A stretch of 64,000 nucleotides of DNA from Rhodococcus opacus (GTDB lineage: Bacteria; Actinomycetota; Actinomycetes; Mycobacteriales; Mycobacteriaceae). The notes beneath the pieces are model-generated. The model did no database searches and was not told the DNA's origin. It was given only the letters and a program-made list of their open reading frames with translations. Positions 8,259 through 17,652 of this stretch are shown here, one piece after another. Position 1 is the stretch's first letter, and the number at the start of each line of letters is the position of its first letter. Location of the stretch: contig NZ_JAAXPA010000032.1 in NCBI RefSeq assembly GCF_012396235.1, positions 1-64,000 of the forward strand, given 5' to 3'. Position numbers and translations under genes: made by a program.

Positions 8259-8399
8259 GTGTTCAAGTTGATCCGCGCAGTTGCTCTGGCGCTACTCGCT
8301 GTGGGCGCCTACGTGGTGGTCTCCGAGCACGAGCCCGCCACCGTCGAGTTGCCGTCGCCGTCGTTCGCTCCGGCGACGGCGAAACTCACGACAGTGTGA
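8259..8399 (+). CDS. Small single-span membrane protein
   Basis: 46 residues from GTG 8259: a short basic start (VFKLIR), one transmembrane or signal-anchor helix (AVALALLAVGAYVVVS), then a polar Pro/Ser/Ala-rich extracellular tail (EHEPATVELPSPSFAPATAKLTTV). Divergent from the DUF1707 gene with 86 bp between starts. The ribosome-binding site is weak (AGCGAGA). Composition and codon use look genuine, but no family is recognised. Confidence 0.45.
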   Translation: MFKLIRAVALALLAVGAYVVVSEHEPATVELPSPSFAPATAKLTTV

Positions 8400-8413
8400 G
8401 GGGCGGCGCACAG

Positions 8414-9805
8414 CTAGGGCACACCGTCCTCGGCACATGCCCGGTCGCGGGCTTTCCGGCGAGCGCGGGCGATCAGCTCACCGGCGTGATGTCGGTGATT
8501 GATTCGCGGGTTTCTGTCCGGGTCGATGTCCGGTGGTGGAATCCATTCGGTGCGCTGTCGGTGTATCCGCCGTTGCGCCACTCCTGCAGGGGGTGCACCG
8601 CGCACATGCTGGCCGGGGCCGCGCAACCAGGTCGTGTGCATCCGCCTTCGGCGGCGATGAGAGCGAGGCGTTGGTCCGCGCTCGCCACTCGTCGGCGCCG
8701 TCCCAGATGCAGGGGCCGGCCGTCGTGGTCGAACACGACGAGCACCGGGTGGGCGCGTTCGGCGAGCTTCATCGCGTCACCGAGGGGAAGGAGTCCGCCG
8801 GTGGCCGTGGTGGTCACGCCGCCTGCCGCATTCTCGAGTTGGTCGAGAGTCATGGTGATGATCACCGTGACGGGCAGACCCCGATGCCGGCCAAGGATCT
8901 CGGATTCCAGCATGACCCGGAATATCGCGCTGAGGGCGTCGTGGTTTCTCTGCGCAGCAGTGCGAGTGTCACGCGCTGCCGCCGCCACCAGTGCTTCACG
9001 GTCGATCGACGGATTGTCGGCGTCGCCAGACGGTGACTCCGGCTCGTCCGGGTTGTTCATGCCGGGGCGAGCCCATTTCGCGAGGATCGGGTCGAGCAGA
9101 GCGCGCGCTGTGGGGTCGAGTTCACCGCAGATCTTCGACATCAGTTCGGAATCCTGACGGCCCAGCGAAACACCACGCCGCCGGGAGCGATCACGATCGT
9201 CACCCAGGTTTCCGTCGGGATCGAGATGAGCGAGGAGGCGGTGGCCGGCACTCTCGACATCTTCGGGTGTACCTTCTCTCGCACACTGCGCCAGGATGGA
9301 CTCCGCCAATGCGACGTCGGCGTTGGTGACCGCATGCGGGATCTTTCGCATGATCTTCCGGATTACGCGTGCATGGTCGGCACCGATGTCGCCATCCCGT
9401 TGCGCGGAGGCGGTTTCCGGCAGCGCTGCCTCCATCTGCTCGCCCGAAGCTGTATGAAACAGACCGAGGTCGCGGGCGGCCGCCACCCGTGCCGACGCGT
9501 CTGCTGCCGACACGCGCAGCACCTCGACCAGGAGCTTGTTCGGTGAGTTGCAACCGAGCGCCGCGGGTAACGAGCGTTCGACACTCTCGACGATCAGCCG
9601 CAGCGAGACTGCACCGGCGCGGCGGAGGGACTTCTCGAGCTGGCCTTGTCGGCGAGTACGGCCGCGCGCCGCGCGCCGGACAGTGCCTCCGCGGAATCTC
9701 ACCACTGAGCATCGAGGTGACCGTCGTCGGCATTCCAGCGCCGACCGAGAGCAGAAACGACGCGAGTCCCGACGCAATCGCCCGTGCCACCTCGGGGATG
9801 AACAT
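8414..9805 (-). pseudogene. Decayed DUF222/HNH endonuclease-like gene (frameshifts, internal deletion)
   Basis: The body reads in one frame from about 9640 to 8550: LIVESVERSLPAALG, ARVAAARDLGLFHTASGEQM, DADNPSIDREALVAAAARD and CTRPGCAAPASMCAVHPLQE, the standard DUF222 domain followed by the start of an HNH motif. The HNH core is missing: after GGYTD the frame changes, and the proper C-terminus (TEWIPPPDIDPDRNPRINH...ARRKARDRA) continues in another frame to a stop at 8414. At the 5' side a likely N-terminus (MFIPEVARAIASGLASFLL from 9805) is in yet another frame, joined near 9610-9680. Such 13E12-type repeat proteins are abundant, mobile and often degenerate in Rhodococcus and mycobacteria. 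The upstream end lies over the leader of lhr. Confidence 0.75.
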
Positions 9806-9881
9806 CCCAGACCGAACTGGATTCCAGAGACCGCACGGTGTGTTCCCGCTGCCTGTCACACCCCCGGTGCACTATGGAACG

Positions 9882-12800
9882 GTGAGCGACGTCCTGGGCA
9901 GGTTTTCCGCTGCCACCCGCGAGTGGTTCGACGGCGCCTTCCCGGCGCCGACGGCCGCGCAGCTCGGTGCGTGGGAGTCGATCGCCAGCCGCGCGCACAC
10001 GCTCGTCGTGGCCCCGACCGGTTCGGGCAAGACGCTGTCCGCGTTCCTGTGGTCCCTCGACCAACTCGCCGCCACCGACGGAACGGACCGCAAGACCAGG
10101 GTCCTCTACATCTCCCCGCTCAAGGCCCTGGGTGTCGACGTCGAACGCAACCTGCGCGCCCCGCTCGTCGGGATCACGCAGACAGCCAAGCGGCTCGGGC
10201 TCTCCCCGCCGGAGATCTCGGTGGGCGTCCGCTCCGGCGACACACCGGCAGGTGACCGGCGCGCCCTGATCAAGAATCCGCCCGACATCCTCATCACCAC
10301 CCCCGAGTCGCTGTTCCTCATGCTCACGTCCGCCGCGCGTGAGACGCTGACCCAGGTCGACACCGTCATCGTCGACGAGGTGCACGCGGTGGCAGGCACC
10401 AAGCGCGGCGCCCACCTGGCCCTGTCGCTCGAACGTCTCGACCAGCTTCTCGCCACCCCGGCGCAGCGCATCGGGCTGTCGGCGACGGTGCGCCCGCACG
10501 AGGAAGTGGGCCGGTTCCTGTCCGGTTCGGCCCCCATCCGGATCGTCGCGCCGCCGTCGCCGAAGACGTTCGACCTCACCGTGCAGGTGCCGGTCGAGGA
10601 CATGACCGAACTCGGCCTCGCCGAACCCGCCGAGGGTTCGGCGTCGGCGACCCCGCAGGCGGGGTCGATCTGGCCGCACGTCGAGGAACAGATCGTCGAC
10701 CTCGTCCTGGCGCACCGGTCGTCCATCGTGTTCGCCAACTCGCGGCGCCTCGCCGAGCGCCTGACGGCTCGGCTCAACGAGATCTACGCCGAACGCGCCG
10801 GGACCGCCGTCGACAAGAACCCGAAACCGGCCTCGCAGATCGGCACGCCGTCCGAGGTCAATTTCGGCGCGGACCCCCTCCTCGCCCGCGCCCACCACGG
10901 GTCGGTCAGCAAGGACCAGCGGGCCCTGATCGAGGACGACCTGAAGTCGGGGCGACTGCGGTGCGTGGTCGCGACGAGCAGCCTCGAACTCGGAATCGAC
11001 ATGGGCGCGGTCGATCTGGTGATCCAGGTCGAGGCACCACCGTCGGTGGCGAACGGTCTGCAGCGAGTCGGCCGCGCCGGACACCAGGTCGGGGAGATCT
11101 CGCGGGGTGTCGTGTTCCCGAAGCACCGCACCGATCTCGTGCACTGCGCGGTCACCGTCGAGCGCATGGTCACCGGGAAGATCGAGGCGCTCGCCGTCCC
11201 CGCCAACCCGCTCGACATCCTCGCCCAGCACACGGTGGCGGCCACCGCGCTCGAGCCGCTCGACGTGGACGACTGGTTCGAGACGGTCCGGCGTAGCGGT
11301 TCCTTCGCAACGCTGCCCCGCTCGGCGTACGAGTCCACCCTCGACCTTCTCGCCGGCCTCTACCCGTCCGACGAGTTCGCCGAGCTCAGGCCCCGCCTCG
11401 TCTGGGACCGCGAGGCCAATACGCTCACCGGACGCCCCGGCGCGCAGCGGCTGGCGGTCACCTCGGGTGGCGCCATCCCCGACCGCGGTCTGTTCACGGT
11501 CTACATGGTCGGTGAGAAGGCGTCCCGCGTCGGCGAACTCGACGAGGAGATGGTGTACGAATCGCGGGTCGGCGACGTCTTCGCGCTCGGGGCCACCAGC
11601 TGGCGGATCGAGGAGATCACGTTCGACCGGGTGCTGGTCAGCCCCGCCTACGGGCAGCCGGGGAGGCTGCCGTTCTGGCACGGTGACGGCCTGGGCCGGC
11701 CGGCGGAACTGGGCGAGGCGCTGGGGCAGTTCCTTCGGGAGATCTCTCTCGGGCACGAGATCGAGGTGCAGGAACGCTGCCGCACCGGCGGGCTCGACGA
11801 GAACGCCACGAACAATCTCGTTCAGCTCGTCGCCGAGCAGAAGACCGCCACCGGGCAGGTCCCCACCGACCGCACCCTGGTGGTCGAACGATTCCGTGAC
11901 GAGCTCGGCGACTGGCGACTGATCCTGCATTCGCCGTACGGCCAGCGTGTTCACGCTCCGTGGGCGCTGGCCGTGAGTGCGCGGCTGAGCGAGCGGTACG
12001 GCCTCGACTCGAACGCGACGGCCTCCGACGACGGCATCATCGTGCGTCTTCCCGACACCGAGGACACCCCGCCCGGCGCCGACCTGTTCGTCTTCGACAC
12101 CGACGAGATCGAGGACATCGTCACCGAACAGGTCGGCGGTTCGGCACTGTTCGCGTCCCGGTTCCGTGAGTGCGCGGCCCGGGCGCTGCTGCTGCCGCGC
12201 CGCAACCCCGGAAAGCGCGCACCGCTCTGGCAGCAGCGGCAGCGGTCCGCCCAGCTGCTCGACGTGGCCCGCCGGTATCCGACGTTCCCGATCCTGCTCG
12301 AGACCGTCCGCGAGTGCCTGCAGGACGTGTACGACCTACCGGCGCTGAAGGACCTGCTCCGCAGGCTCGCGCGTCGCCAGATCCGCATCGTCGAGGTGGA
12401 GACGCAGTCGCCGTCGCCGTTCGCCGGCGCCCTGCTGTTCAACTACGTCGGCGAGTTCATGTACGAGGGCGACAGCCCGCTCGCCGAACGCCGGGCGGCG
12501 GCGCTGTCCCTGGACTCGACGCTGCTCGCGGAACTGCTCGGCAGGGTGGAACTGCGCGAACTGCTCGACGCCGACGTCATCGCCCACGCCGAACTCGAAC
12601 TCCAGCGCCTGCTTCCCGACCGCAAGGCGAAAGATCTCGAAGGCGTCGCCGACCTGCTGCGCCTCCTGGGTCCGCTCACCTCCGACGAGGTCGCCGCACG
12701 GTCGACCAGCGATCCCACCCCCTGGCTCGACGAACTCGTCCGCGCGAAGCGGGCGCTCGCCGTCTCCTTCGCCGGTCACGAATGGTGGACGGCCATCGAG

Positions 12801-14390
12801 GATGCTGCCCGCCTGCGCGACGGGCTCGGGGTGCCGCTACCCATCGGTGTTCCCGCCGCGTTCATCGAACCCGTCGACGATCCGCTGGCCGACCTGATCA
12901 GCCGGTACGCCCGCACCCACGGTCCGTTCACGATCACCGACGCCGCCGCCCGTTTCGGGCTCGGTTCCGCGGTGGCCCGTGACGTGCTGCAGCGACTCGC
13001 GCAGGGCAAGCGGGTGGTCGAGGGCGAGTTCCGCCCCGGCGCGACGGGAAGCGAATGGTGCGACGCCGAGGTTCTCCGCCGACTCCGCAGGCGCTCGCTG
13101 GCCGCGGCGCGGCAGGAGGTAGAACCGGTCAGCACCGCGACGCTCGGCCGCTTCCTCCCGGGCTGGCAGCACGTGGGGGGCACGCTGCGCGGCATCGACG
13201 GCGTCGCGACCGTGGTGGAACAGCTTGCCGGCGTCCCGGTGCCCGCCTCGGCACTCGAGTCACTGATCCTGCCGTCCCGGGTGGCCGACTACTCCCCCGC
13301 CATGCTCGACGAACTCACCTCCACCGGCGAGGTCCTGTGGTCGGGCGCGGGCAGCATCTCCGGCAAGGACGGGTGGGTGTGCCTCCACCCCGCCGACACC
13401 GCACCGCTCACGCTGACCACGCCCGCGGAATCGGATCTGTCCGCTGTCCAGCGCCGGGTGCTCGACACGCTGTCCGGCGGCGGCGCGTACTTCTTCCGGC
13501 AACTCGCGGACACCCTCGAGATGTCCGACGACACCGCGCTGGCCACCGCATTGTGGGATCTGGTGTGGCTGGGCCACATCGGCAACGACACGCTCGCCCC
13601 GGTGCGTGCCCTGCTGTCGGACACGTCCAGGACCACCACGAGCCACCGGTCGCCGCGACGACCCCCACGCGCCCGCGCGTACCGCAGCCTGACGGTCCCG
13701 GTGCGCACCGCACCGCCCACGGTTGGGGGAAGGTGGTCGATCCTCCCCGCCGCCGAATCCGATGCCACGCTGCGTGCCAGCGCCACGGCCGAACTGCTCC
13801 TGGAGCGGTACGGGGTGGTGACGCGCGGGTCCGTGATGACCGAGAACGTTCCCGGCGGATTCGCGCTGATGTACAAGGTGCTGGGCACGTTCGAGGACAA
13901 CGGCCGCTGCCGGCGAGGACATTTCGTCGAGTCGCTCGGCGGTGCACAGTTCTCCACCCCGCCCGTGGTGGACCGACTCCGGAGCTACGGCGACTCGCTC
14001 GAGGGCAGGCACACCACCCTGCCCGCTGTGACTCTCGCCGCCAGCGATCCCGCCAACCCATACGGTGCGGCTCTCCCCTGGCCGAAGCGCGGCGATGACG
14101 CGCCCGCGCACCGGCCGGGACGCAAGGCCGGCGGTCTGGTGGTGCTCGTGGAGGGTGAACTGATCCTGTTCGTCGAACGCGGCGGGCGCACCATCCTCAC
14201 CTTCACCGACGACCCCGGCGTTCTCCGCACCGCGGCGGTCACGCTCGCCGGTGTGGTCAAGCGCGGCGGGATCGACAAGATCGTCGTCGAGAAGGTCGAC
14301 GGCGACACCATCCACGGCAGCGACTTCGCGCCGATCCTGACCGAGGCCGGTTTCTCGCCCACCCCTCGCGGATTCCGGTTGCGAGCCTGA
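9882..14390 (+). CDS. lhr: ATP-dependent helicase Lhr (large helicase-related protein)
   Basis: 1502 residues, the expected length of full Lhr. N-terminal SF2 helicase core: motif I APTGSGKT, motif II VDEVHA (DEVH box), motif III LSAT, RecA2 motifs SSLELGIDMGAVD and QRVGRAGH; followed by the winged-helix and beta-barrel modules (LGATSWRIEEITFDRV) and the long Lhr C-terminal region rich in tandem winged helices. It is a 3'-5' ssDNA translocase that unwinds DNA and RNA:DNA hybrids; Mycobacterium Lhr is induced by mitomycin C. Start is GTG 9882 (VSDVLGRFSAATREWF); longer readings cross the pseudogene. One base separates it from nei2, so the two are co-expressed repair genes, as in Rv3296-Rv3297. 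Confidence 0.93.
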   Translation: MSDVLGRFSAATREWFDGAFPAPTAAQLGAWESIASRAHTLVVAPTGSGKTLSAFLWSLDQLAATDGTDRKTRVLYISPLKALGVDVERNLRAPLVGITQTAKRLGLSPPEISVGVRSGDTPAGDRRALIKNPPDILITTPESLFLMLTSAARETLTQVDTVIVDEVHAVAGTKRGAHLALSLERLDQLLATPAQRIGLSATVRPHEEVGRFLSGSAPIRIVAPPSPKTFDLTVQVPVEDMTELGLAEPAEGSASATPQAGSIWPHVEEQIVDLVLAHRSSIVFANSRRLAERLTARLNEIYAERAGTAVDKNPKPASQIGTPSEVNFGADPLLARAHHGSVSKDQRALIEDDLKSGRLRCVVATSSLELGIDMGAVDLVIQVEAPPSVANGLQRVGRAGHQVGEISRGVVFPKHRTDLVHCAVTVERMVTGKIEALAVPANPLDILAQHTVAATALEPLDVDDWFETVRRSGSFATLPRSAYESTLDLLAGLYPSDEFAELRPRLVWDREANTLTGRPGAQRLAVTSGGAIPDRGLFTVYMVGEKASRVGELDEEMVYESRVGDVFALGATSWRIEEITFDRVLVSPAYGQPGRLPFWHGDGLGRPAELGEALGQFLREISLGHEIEVQERCRTGGLDENATNNLVQLVAEQKTATGQVPTDRTLVVERFRDELGDWRLILHSPYGQRVHAPWALAVSARLSERYGLDSNATASDDGIIVRLPDTEDTPPGADLFVFDTDEIEDIVTEQVGGSALFASRFRECAARALLLPRRNPGKRAPLWQQRQRSAQLLDVARRYPTFPILLETVRECLQDVYDLPALKDLLRRLARRQIRIVEVETQSPSPFAGALLFNYVGEFMYEGDSPLAERRAAALSLDSTLLAELLGRVELRELLDADVIAHAELELQRLLPDRKAKDLEGVADLLRLLGPLTSDEVAARSTSDPTPWLDELVRAKRALAVSFAGHEWWTAIEDAARLRDGLGVPLPIGVPAAFIEPVDDPLADLISRYARTHGPFTITDAAARFGLGSAVARDVLQRLAQGKRVVEGEFRPGATGSEWCDAEVLRRLRRRSLAAARQEVEPVSTATLGRFLPGWQHVGGTLRGIDGVATVVEQLAGVPVPASALESLILPSRVADYSPAMLDELTSTGEVLWSGAGSISGKDGWVCLHPADTAPLTLTTPAESDLSAVQRRVLDTLSGGGAYFFRQLADTLEMSDDTALATALWDLVWLGHIGNDTLAPVRALLSDTSRTTTSHRSPRRPPRARAYRSLTVPVRTAPPTVGGRWSILPAAESDATLRASATAELLLERYGVVTRGSVMTENVPGGFALMYKVLGTFEDNGRCRRGHFVESLGGAQFSTPPVVDRLRSYGDSLEGRHTTLPAVTLAASDPANPYGAALPWPKRGDDAPAHRPGRKAGGLVVLVEGELILFVERGGRTILTFTDDPGVLRTAAVTLAGVVKRGGIDKIVVEKVDGDTIHGSDFAPILTEAGFSPTPRGFRLRA

Positions 14391-14391
14391 G

Positions 14392-15141
14392 ATGCCCGAA
14401 GGCGACACCGTCTGGCGCACCGCCAACTCGCTTCGCGACGCCCTCGCGGGCAAGGTGCTGACCCGCTGCGACGTGCGGGTCCCCCGGTACGCCACCGTCG
14501 ACCTGTCCGGCCAGCTCGTCGACGAGGTGGTCAGCCGCGGGAAGCACCTTCTCATCCGGGTCGGCGACTACTCGATCCACACGCATCTGAAGATGGAAGG
14601 CGCGTGGCACGTCTACGCGCACGACACGAAGTGGCGCCGTCCCACGCACCAGGCCCGGATCGTGCTCGCCACCGATGACAGGGTGGCGGTCGGATTCTCG
14701 CTCGGCATCACCGAGATCCTGGGGCGTGACGACGAGGATTCCGCGGTCGGCCACCTCGGCCCGGATCTGCTGGGGCCGGACTGGGACGCCGACACGGCGA
14801 TCCGCAACCTGCGGGCGGCCGGTGACCAGCCCATCGGTCTCGCCCTGGTCGACCAGCGCAACCTGGCCGGTCTCGGCAACGTGTACCGCAACGAGGTCTG
14901 CTTCCTCCGCGGCGTCCATCCCTACACTCCGTCCAGCGGCGTGGCCGACCTGCCCGCGCTGGTCACGCTCGCGCATCGCATGATTCACATCGACAAGAAC
15001 AACTCCGTCCGACATCGGCCGTGGGTGTACGGGCGTGCCGGAAAGCGTTGCCGCCGTTGCGGGACGGTGATCGAAGGCCACGACCTCGGTCAGCAGCAGA
15101 TCTTCTTCTGCACGTACTGTCAGCCGCCGATGGTGGATTAG
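14392..15141 (+). CDS. nei2: Endonuclease VIII-type DNA glycosylase/AP lyase
   Basis: 249 residues. Begins MPEGDTV: Pro2 is the catalytic nucleophile and Glu3 the proton donor of Fpg/Nei enzymes. The helix-two-turn-helix QRNLAGLGNVYRNE and the C-terminal zinc finger CRRCGTVIEGH...FFCTYC are intact. Excises oxidised pyrimidines and cleaves the abasic site. Follows lhr after 1 bp; a paired role in base damage repair is inferred. The 3' end overlaps the convergent DUF1353 stop by 4 bp. Confidence 0.93.
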   Translation: MPEGDTVWRTANSLRDALAGKVLTRCDVRVPRYATVDLSGQLVDEVVSRGKHLLIRVGDYSIHTHLKMEGAWHVYAHDTKWRRPTHQARIVLATDDRVAVGFSLGITEILGRDDEDSAVGHLGPDLLGPDWDADTAIRNLRAAGDQPIGLALVDQRNLAGLGNVYRNEVCFLRGVHPYTPSSGVADLPALVTLAHRMIHIDKNNSVRHRPWVYGRAGKRCRRCGTVIEGHDLGQQQIFFCTYCQPPMVD

Positions 15142-15869
15142 CGAAGGACGGTGGTCGGCGGTCCGAGCGGCGGCGGTCTGCGAGTCCGTCTGCGGCCGAA
15201 CAACCACGCGGCACCGTCCGGCACCCACAGCACCGCGGCCGTGGCGATCGTCAGCAGATACGTCGGCGCGATTACGGGCAGGAGAAGGCACCCGAGCAGG
15301 GCGACGGGAAAGTCTCTGCGCCACAACAGCGACAGCACGACCGGAAGCACAAGAAGGAGCGCGGCCAGGCCGAAGTGCGCGGTCGCCAACGCCCACGGCA
15401 CGCCTACTACCCAGCACAGCATCCCGAGCACCTGGTGCGCGATGAGCAGGAACCGGGCGACGTCGGTGAACGTCCAGAACCGGCCGACCTCGACGCCGAC
15501 CCAGAAGATGCGGCTGCGGAACGGTCCGACGCCCTCGTCGAGCAGGGCGAGCCGGAACAGTTCGTCCGCGTGCCGTCGCAGCGTGTTTCCCGCCGGTCCC
15601 TGCGCGCTCGCACGTTTGCAGAGGTCGTCGTGCATGATCGCCGGAAGCAGCTGCCGGCCGTACGGGGTGAGCAGGCCTTGCAGCGGCGCGGGGATCGATG
15701 CCAGATCCGTGCGGAGAAGGCACGGCATCGGGGCGCAACCGGGCACCGTCACCACCGTGTCGCCGTGGACGTAGACGAACTCGCCGACGAGTTGGAAGAA
15801 CTTGCGGTCGAGTACCCGAAGCTCGGGTTGCGGGCGAGTCGGATCGTCCACGGATACCTGGAACGGCAT
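15138..15869 (-). CDS. DUF1353 family membrane protein
   Basis: 243 residues. The first half is a DUF1353 domain (RKFFQLVGEFVY, RTDLASIPAPL, LLPAIMHDDLCKRA; HDxLC is the family hallmark) found also in phage proteins. The second half has four to five hydrophobic helices (LLIAHQVLGMLCWVVGVPWAL, FGLAALLLVLPVVLSLLW, LLGCLLLPVIAPTYLLTIATA) and a basic C-terminus. The domain plus membrane fusion is uncommon among DUF1353 proteins I know. Start ATG 15869 lies 7 bp after the TetR stop, so it is probably the second gene of the regulator's operon. Function unknown. Confidence 0.75.
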   Translation of the reverse strand: MPFQVSVDDPTRPQPELRVLDRKFFQLVGEFVYVHGDTVVTVPGCAPMPCLLRTDLASIPAPLQGLLTPYGRQLLPAIMHDDLCKRASAQGPAGNTLRRHADELFRLALLDEGVGPFRSRIFWVGVEVGRFWTFTDVARFLLIAHQVLGMLCWVVGVPWALATAHFGLAALLLVLPVVLSLLWRRDFPVALLGCLLLPVIAPTYLLTIATAAVLWVPDGAAWLFGRRRTRRPPPLGPPTTVLR

Positions 15870-15876
15870 GCGCACC

Positions 15877-16455
15877 TCACTCGTGGCCGGCCTTGTTTGC
15901 CTCCACCACCAGAGTGACGCAATGAGCGACGAATTGCTCGCGCGACGCGGCAACAGTTCCGTCGAGATATCCGATGAACAGCGTCGTGAGCGCGCCCACC
16001 ACACCGACCGCGACGAGCTGTTTCTCCACCTCGTCGTCGACGGCGGACAGCTGGTCGTGCACGAGTGCGACGAAGCCGGGCATCAGGTCGATGCCCCGCC
16101 TGCTCAGCGCGGGTTCCGACAGCGGTGCGAGCAGCAGCACGCGGCCCATGGCGGGATCGTCGACCATGAGTTTCACGAACGCGTCCACGGCGGCCTCGGC
16201 GCGCTCCCGCGCGGTCTCGGTGGACGCGACCGCCTCCACGAGAGCGGCCTGCGCCTCGTCACCCACTGCGGTGTAGACCGAGCGCACGAATTCGTCCCGG
16301 TCCTGGAACGACTCGTAGAAGTACCGTTCGGTCAGCGACGCGGCGCGGCAGACCGCGCGCACGCTCACCGCGGGCCCGTCCGGGGCTCCGAGCAGCGCGA
16401 CGCCCGCGCGGAGTAGCGAATTCCGCCGTGCTTCCCGCCGGTCCTCCAGCGTCAC
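15877..16455 (-). CDS. TetR-family transcriptional repressor
   Basis: 192 residues. N-terminal DNA-binding domain (REARRNSLLRAGVALLG, then SVRAVCRAASLTERYFYESFQDRDEFVRSVY) with the typical TetR recognition helix; helical ligand-binding C-terminus. Divergent from the oxygenase-like gene at 16509; the 53-bp gap is almost wholly occupied by a long imperfect palindrome (16475-16518), the obvious operator. The downstream DUF1353 gene is 7 bp away. Ligand unknown. Confidence 0.88.
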   Translation of the reverse strand: MTLEDRREARRNSLLRAGVALLGAPDGPAVSVRAVCRAASLTERYFYESFQDRDEFVRSVYTAVGDEAQAALVEAVASTETARERAEAAVDAFVKLMVDDPAMGRVLLLAPLSEPALSRRGIDLMPGFVALVHDQLSAVDDEVEKQLVAVGVVGALTTLFIGYLDGTVAASREQFVAHCVTLVVEANKAGHE

Positions 16456-16472
16456 TTTTCTCGCTCCGATCC

Positions 16473-16502
16473 TTGACTACGTGTGTTGTCAGATCCTAGT
16501 CT
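16473..16502 (+). promoter_or_regulatory. Predicted sigma-70-type promoter for a leaderless oxygenase mRNA
   Basis: A TTGACT -35 element at 16473-16478 and a TAGTCT -10 element (TANNNT) at 16497-16502 are separated by 18 bp. Transcription would begin at about 16509, exactly at the GTG start codon, so the message would be leaderless; no ribosome-binding site exists upstream of that GTG. Confidence 0.5.
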
Positions 16503-16518
16503 GACAACGTGCGTAGTC
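16475..16518. promoter_or_regulatory. TetR operator, 44-bp imperfect palindrome
   Basis: Left arm GACTACGTGTGTTGTCAGA (16475-16493), 6-bp spacer TCCTAG, right arm TCTGACAACGTGCGTAGTC (16500-16518). Sixteen of 19 arm positions pair, with the inner eight (TTGTCAGA/TCTGACAA) and the outer seven perfect. It covers the spacer and -10 region of the oxygenase promoter and its start codon, and lies 20 bp upstream of the TetR start, so the repressor can block both directions. Confidence 0.8.
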
Positions 16519-17468
16519 ACTTGAACCCGGACGGTACGCCCGTCCCGGCCTCCGCTCCAGTCCCCCTCGGCCCCGACTCGTTGACCTGGAAGTATTTCGG
16601 CGACTGGCGCGGAATGCTGCAGGGCGTCTGGGCCGGGTCGATGCAGAACATGCATCCCGGACTCGGCGCGGGCGTCGAGGAACATTCCCGCTTCTTCGAC
16701 GAGCGATGGGAGCGGCTCTACCGGTCGCTGTACCCGATCGGCGGCGTCGTCTTCGACGGCGACCGTGCTCAGCAGACCGCCGAGCAGGTGCGGGGGTATC
16801 ACGACAACATCAAGGGAATCGACAAACACGGCCGCAGGTACCACGCCCTCGACCCCGACACGTTCTACTGGGCGCACGCCACGTTCTTCATGGGCACCAT
16901 CCTCACGGGCGACCACTTCATGGGTGGCCTCACCGAAGACCAGAAGAGCCGGCTGTTCACCGAGCACATCCAGTGGTACCGCCTGTACGGAATGAGCATG
17001 CGCCCCGTCCCGGAAACCTGGGAGGCGTTCCAGGAGTACTGGGATCACATGTGCCGCAACGTCCTCGAGGACAACAAGGCCACCCGCGACGTCCTCGACC
17101 TGTCCGGTCTCGGCGTTCCCCCGTTCCTGTCGTGGCTACCCGACCCGATCTGGGCGATCCTCCGTATCCCGGTGGCGAAGGGCTTCGTGTGGCTGACGGT
17201 CGGCATGTACGACCAACCGGTCCGCGACCTCCTCGGCTACCGCTGGACCACACGCGACGAGCGCCTGCACACCCTCGCCGGCCGCGCCGTGGGCGCCGTC
17301 TTCCGGCTCGTGCCCTGGCGCTACCGCTACCACCCGCGCGCCCGCGCAGGCTGGGACCGCGAGACCGGACGCGCCCCCGCGCACGCTCCGCTCGTCCACA
17401 CACCCCGACGCAATCTTCCACCGCTCGGCCGGCGCGACGACCCCCAGCACTACAGCCCGAAGGTCTGA
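16509..17468 (+). CDS. Oxygenase MpaB family protein (DUF2236)
   Basis: 319 residues from GTG 16509. Family hallmarks of the haem-b-binding DUF2236/Lcp/MpaB fold: an N-terminal SLTWKYFGDWRG motif, a mid-region HDNIKGIDKHGRRYHALDPD followed by FYWAHATFFMG, and LFTEHIQWYRLYGMSMRPVP. The first histidine-rich segment and HATF provide candidate haem ligands. Members include rubber oxygenase Lcp and the fungal MpaB; most actinobacterial ones act on unknown hydrophobic substrates. It is controlled by the divergent TetR; start codon lies inside the operator arm. A proline-arginine-rich C-terminal tail is likely disordered. Confidence 0.85.
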   Translation: MRSHLNPDGTPVPASAPVPLGPDSLTWKYFGDWRGMLQGVWAGSMQNMHPGLGAGVEEHSRFFDERWERLYRSLYPIGGVVFDGDRAQQTAEQVRGYHDNIKGIDKHGRRYHALDPDTFYWAHATFFMGTILTGDHFMGGLTEDQKSRLFTEHIQWYRLYGMSMRPVPETWEAFQEYWDHMCRNVLEDNKATRDVLDLSGLGVPPFLSWLPDPIWAILRIPVAKGFVWLTVGMYDQPVRDLLGYRWTTRDERLHTLAGRAVGAVFRLVPWRYRYHPRARAGWDRETGRAPAHAPLVHTPRRNLPPLGRRDDPQHYSPKV

Positions 17469-17520
17469 GTTCCCAGGGAGCTCACAGACAACGCCCACAC
17501 CGCTCACGGGTTCCGGGACG

Positions 17521-17625
17521 ATGCTCGGTCACATGGAATACATCGCTGTCGCAGCCCTCGTCGTCATGGCTCTGTCGGGAGTCGTCGCCGCCCACGCCCC
17601 GAAATCGCTCGTCCACACCCGCTGA
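17521..17625 (+). CDS. Putative small hydrophobic protein
   Basis: 34 residues from ATG 17521 (30 from ATG 17533). One hydrophobic helix (YIAVAALVVMALSGVVAAHA) followed by a short basic tail KSLVHTR. It lies alone in the 184-bp gap between the oxygenase and the next membrane protein. No ribosome-binding site stands out, so this is tentative. Confidence 0.3.
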   Translation: MLGHMEYIAVAALVVMALSGVVAAHAPKSLVHTR

Positions 17626-17652
17626 CCGACGAGATCGTGGAATGCTCGAAGG

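Noticed and set aside
9699..11954. 751-codon minus-strand frame over lhr
   Set aside because: Overlaps the helicase core of lhr entirely; no motifs and high Arg/Asp content, a codon-bias artefact.
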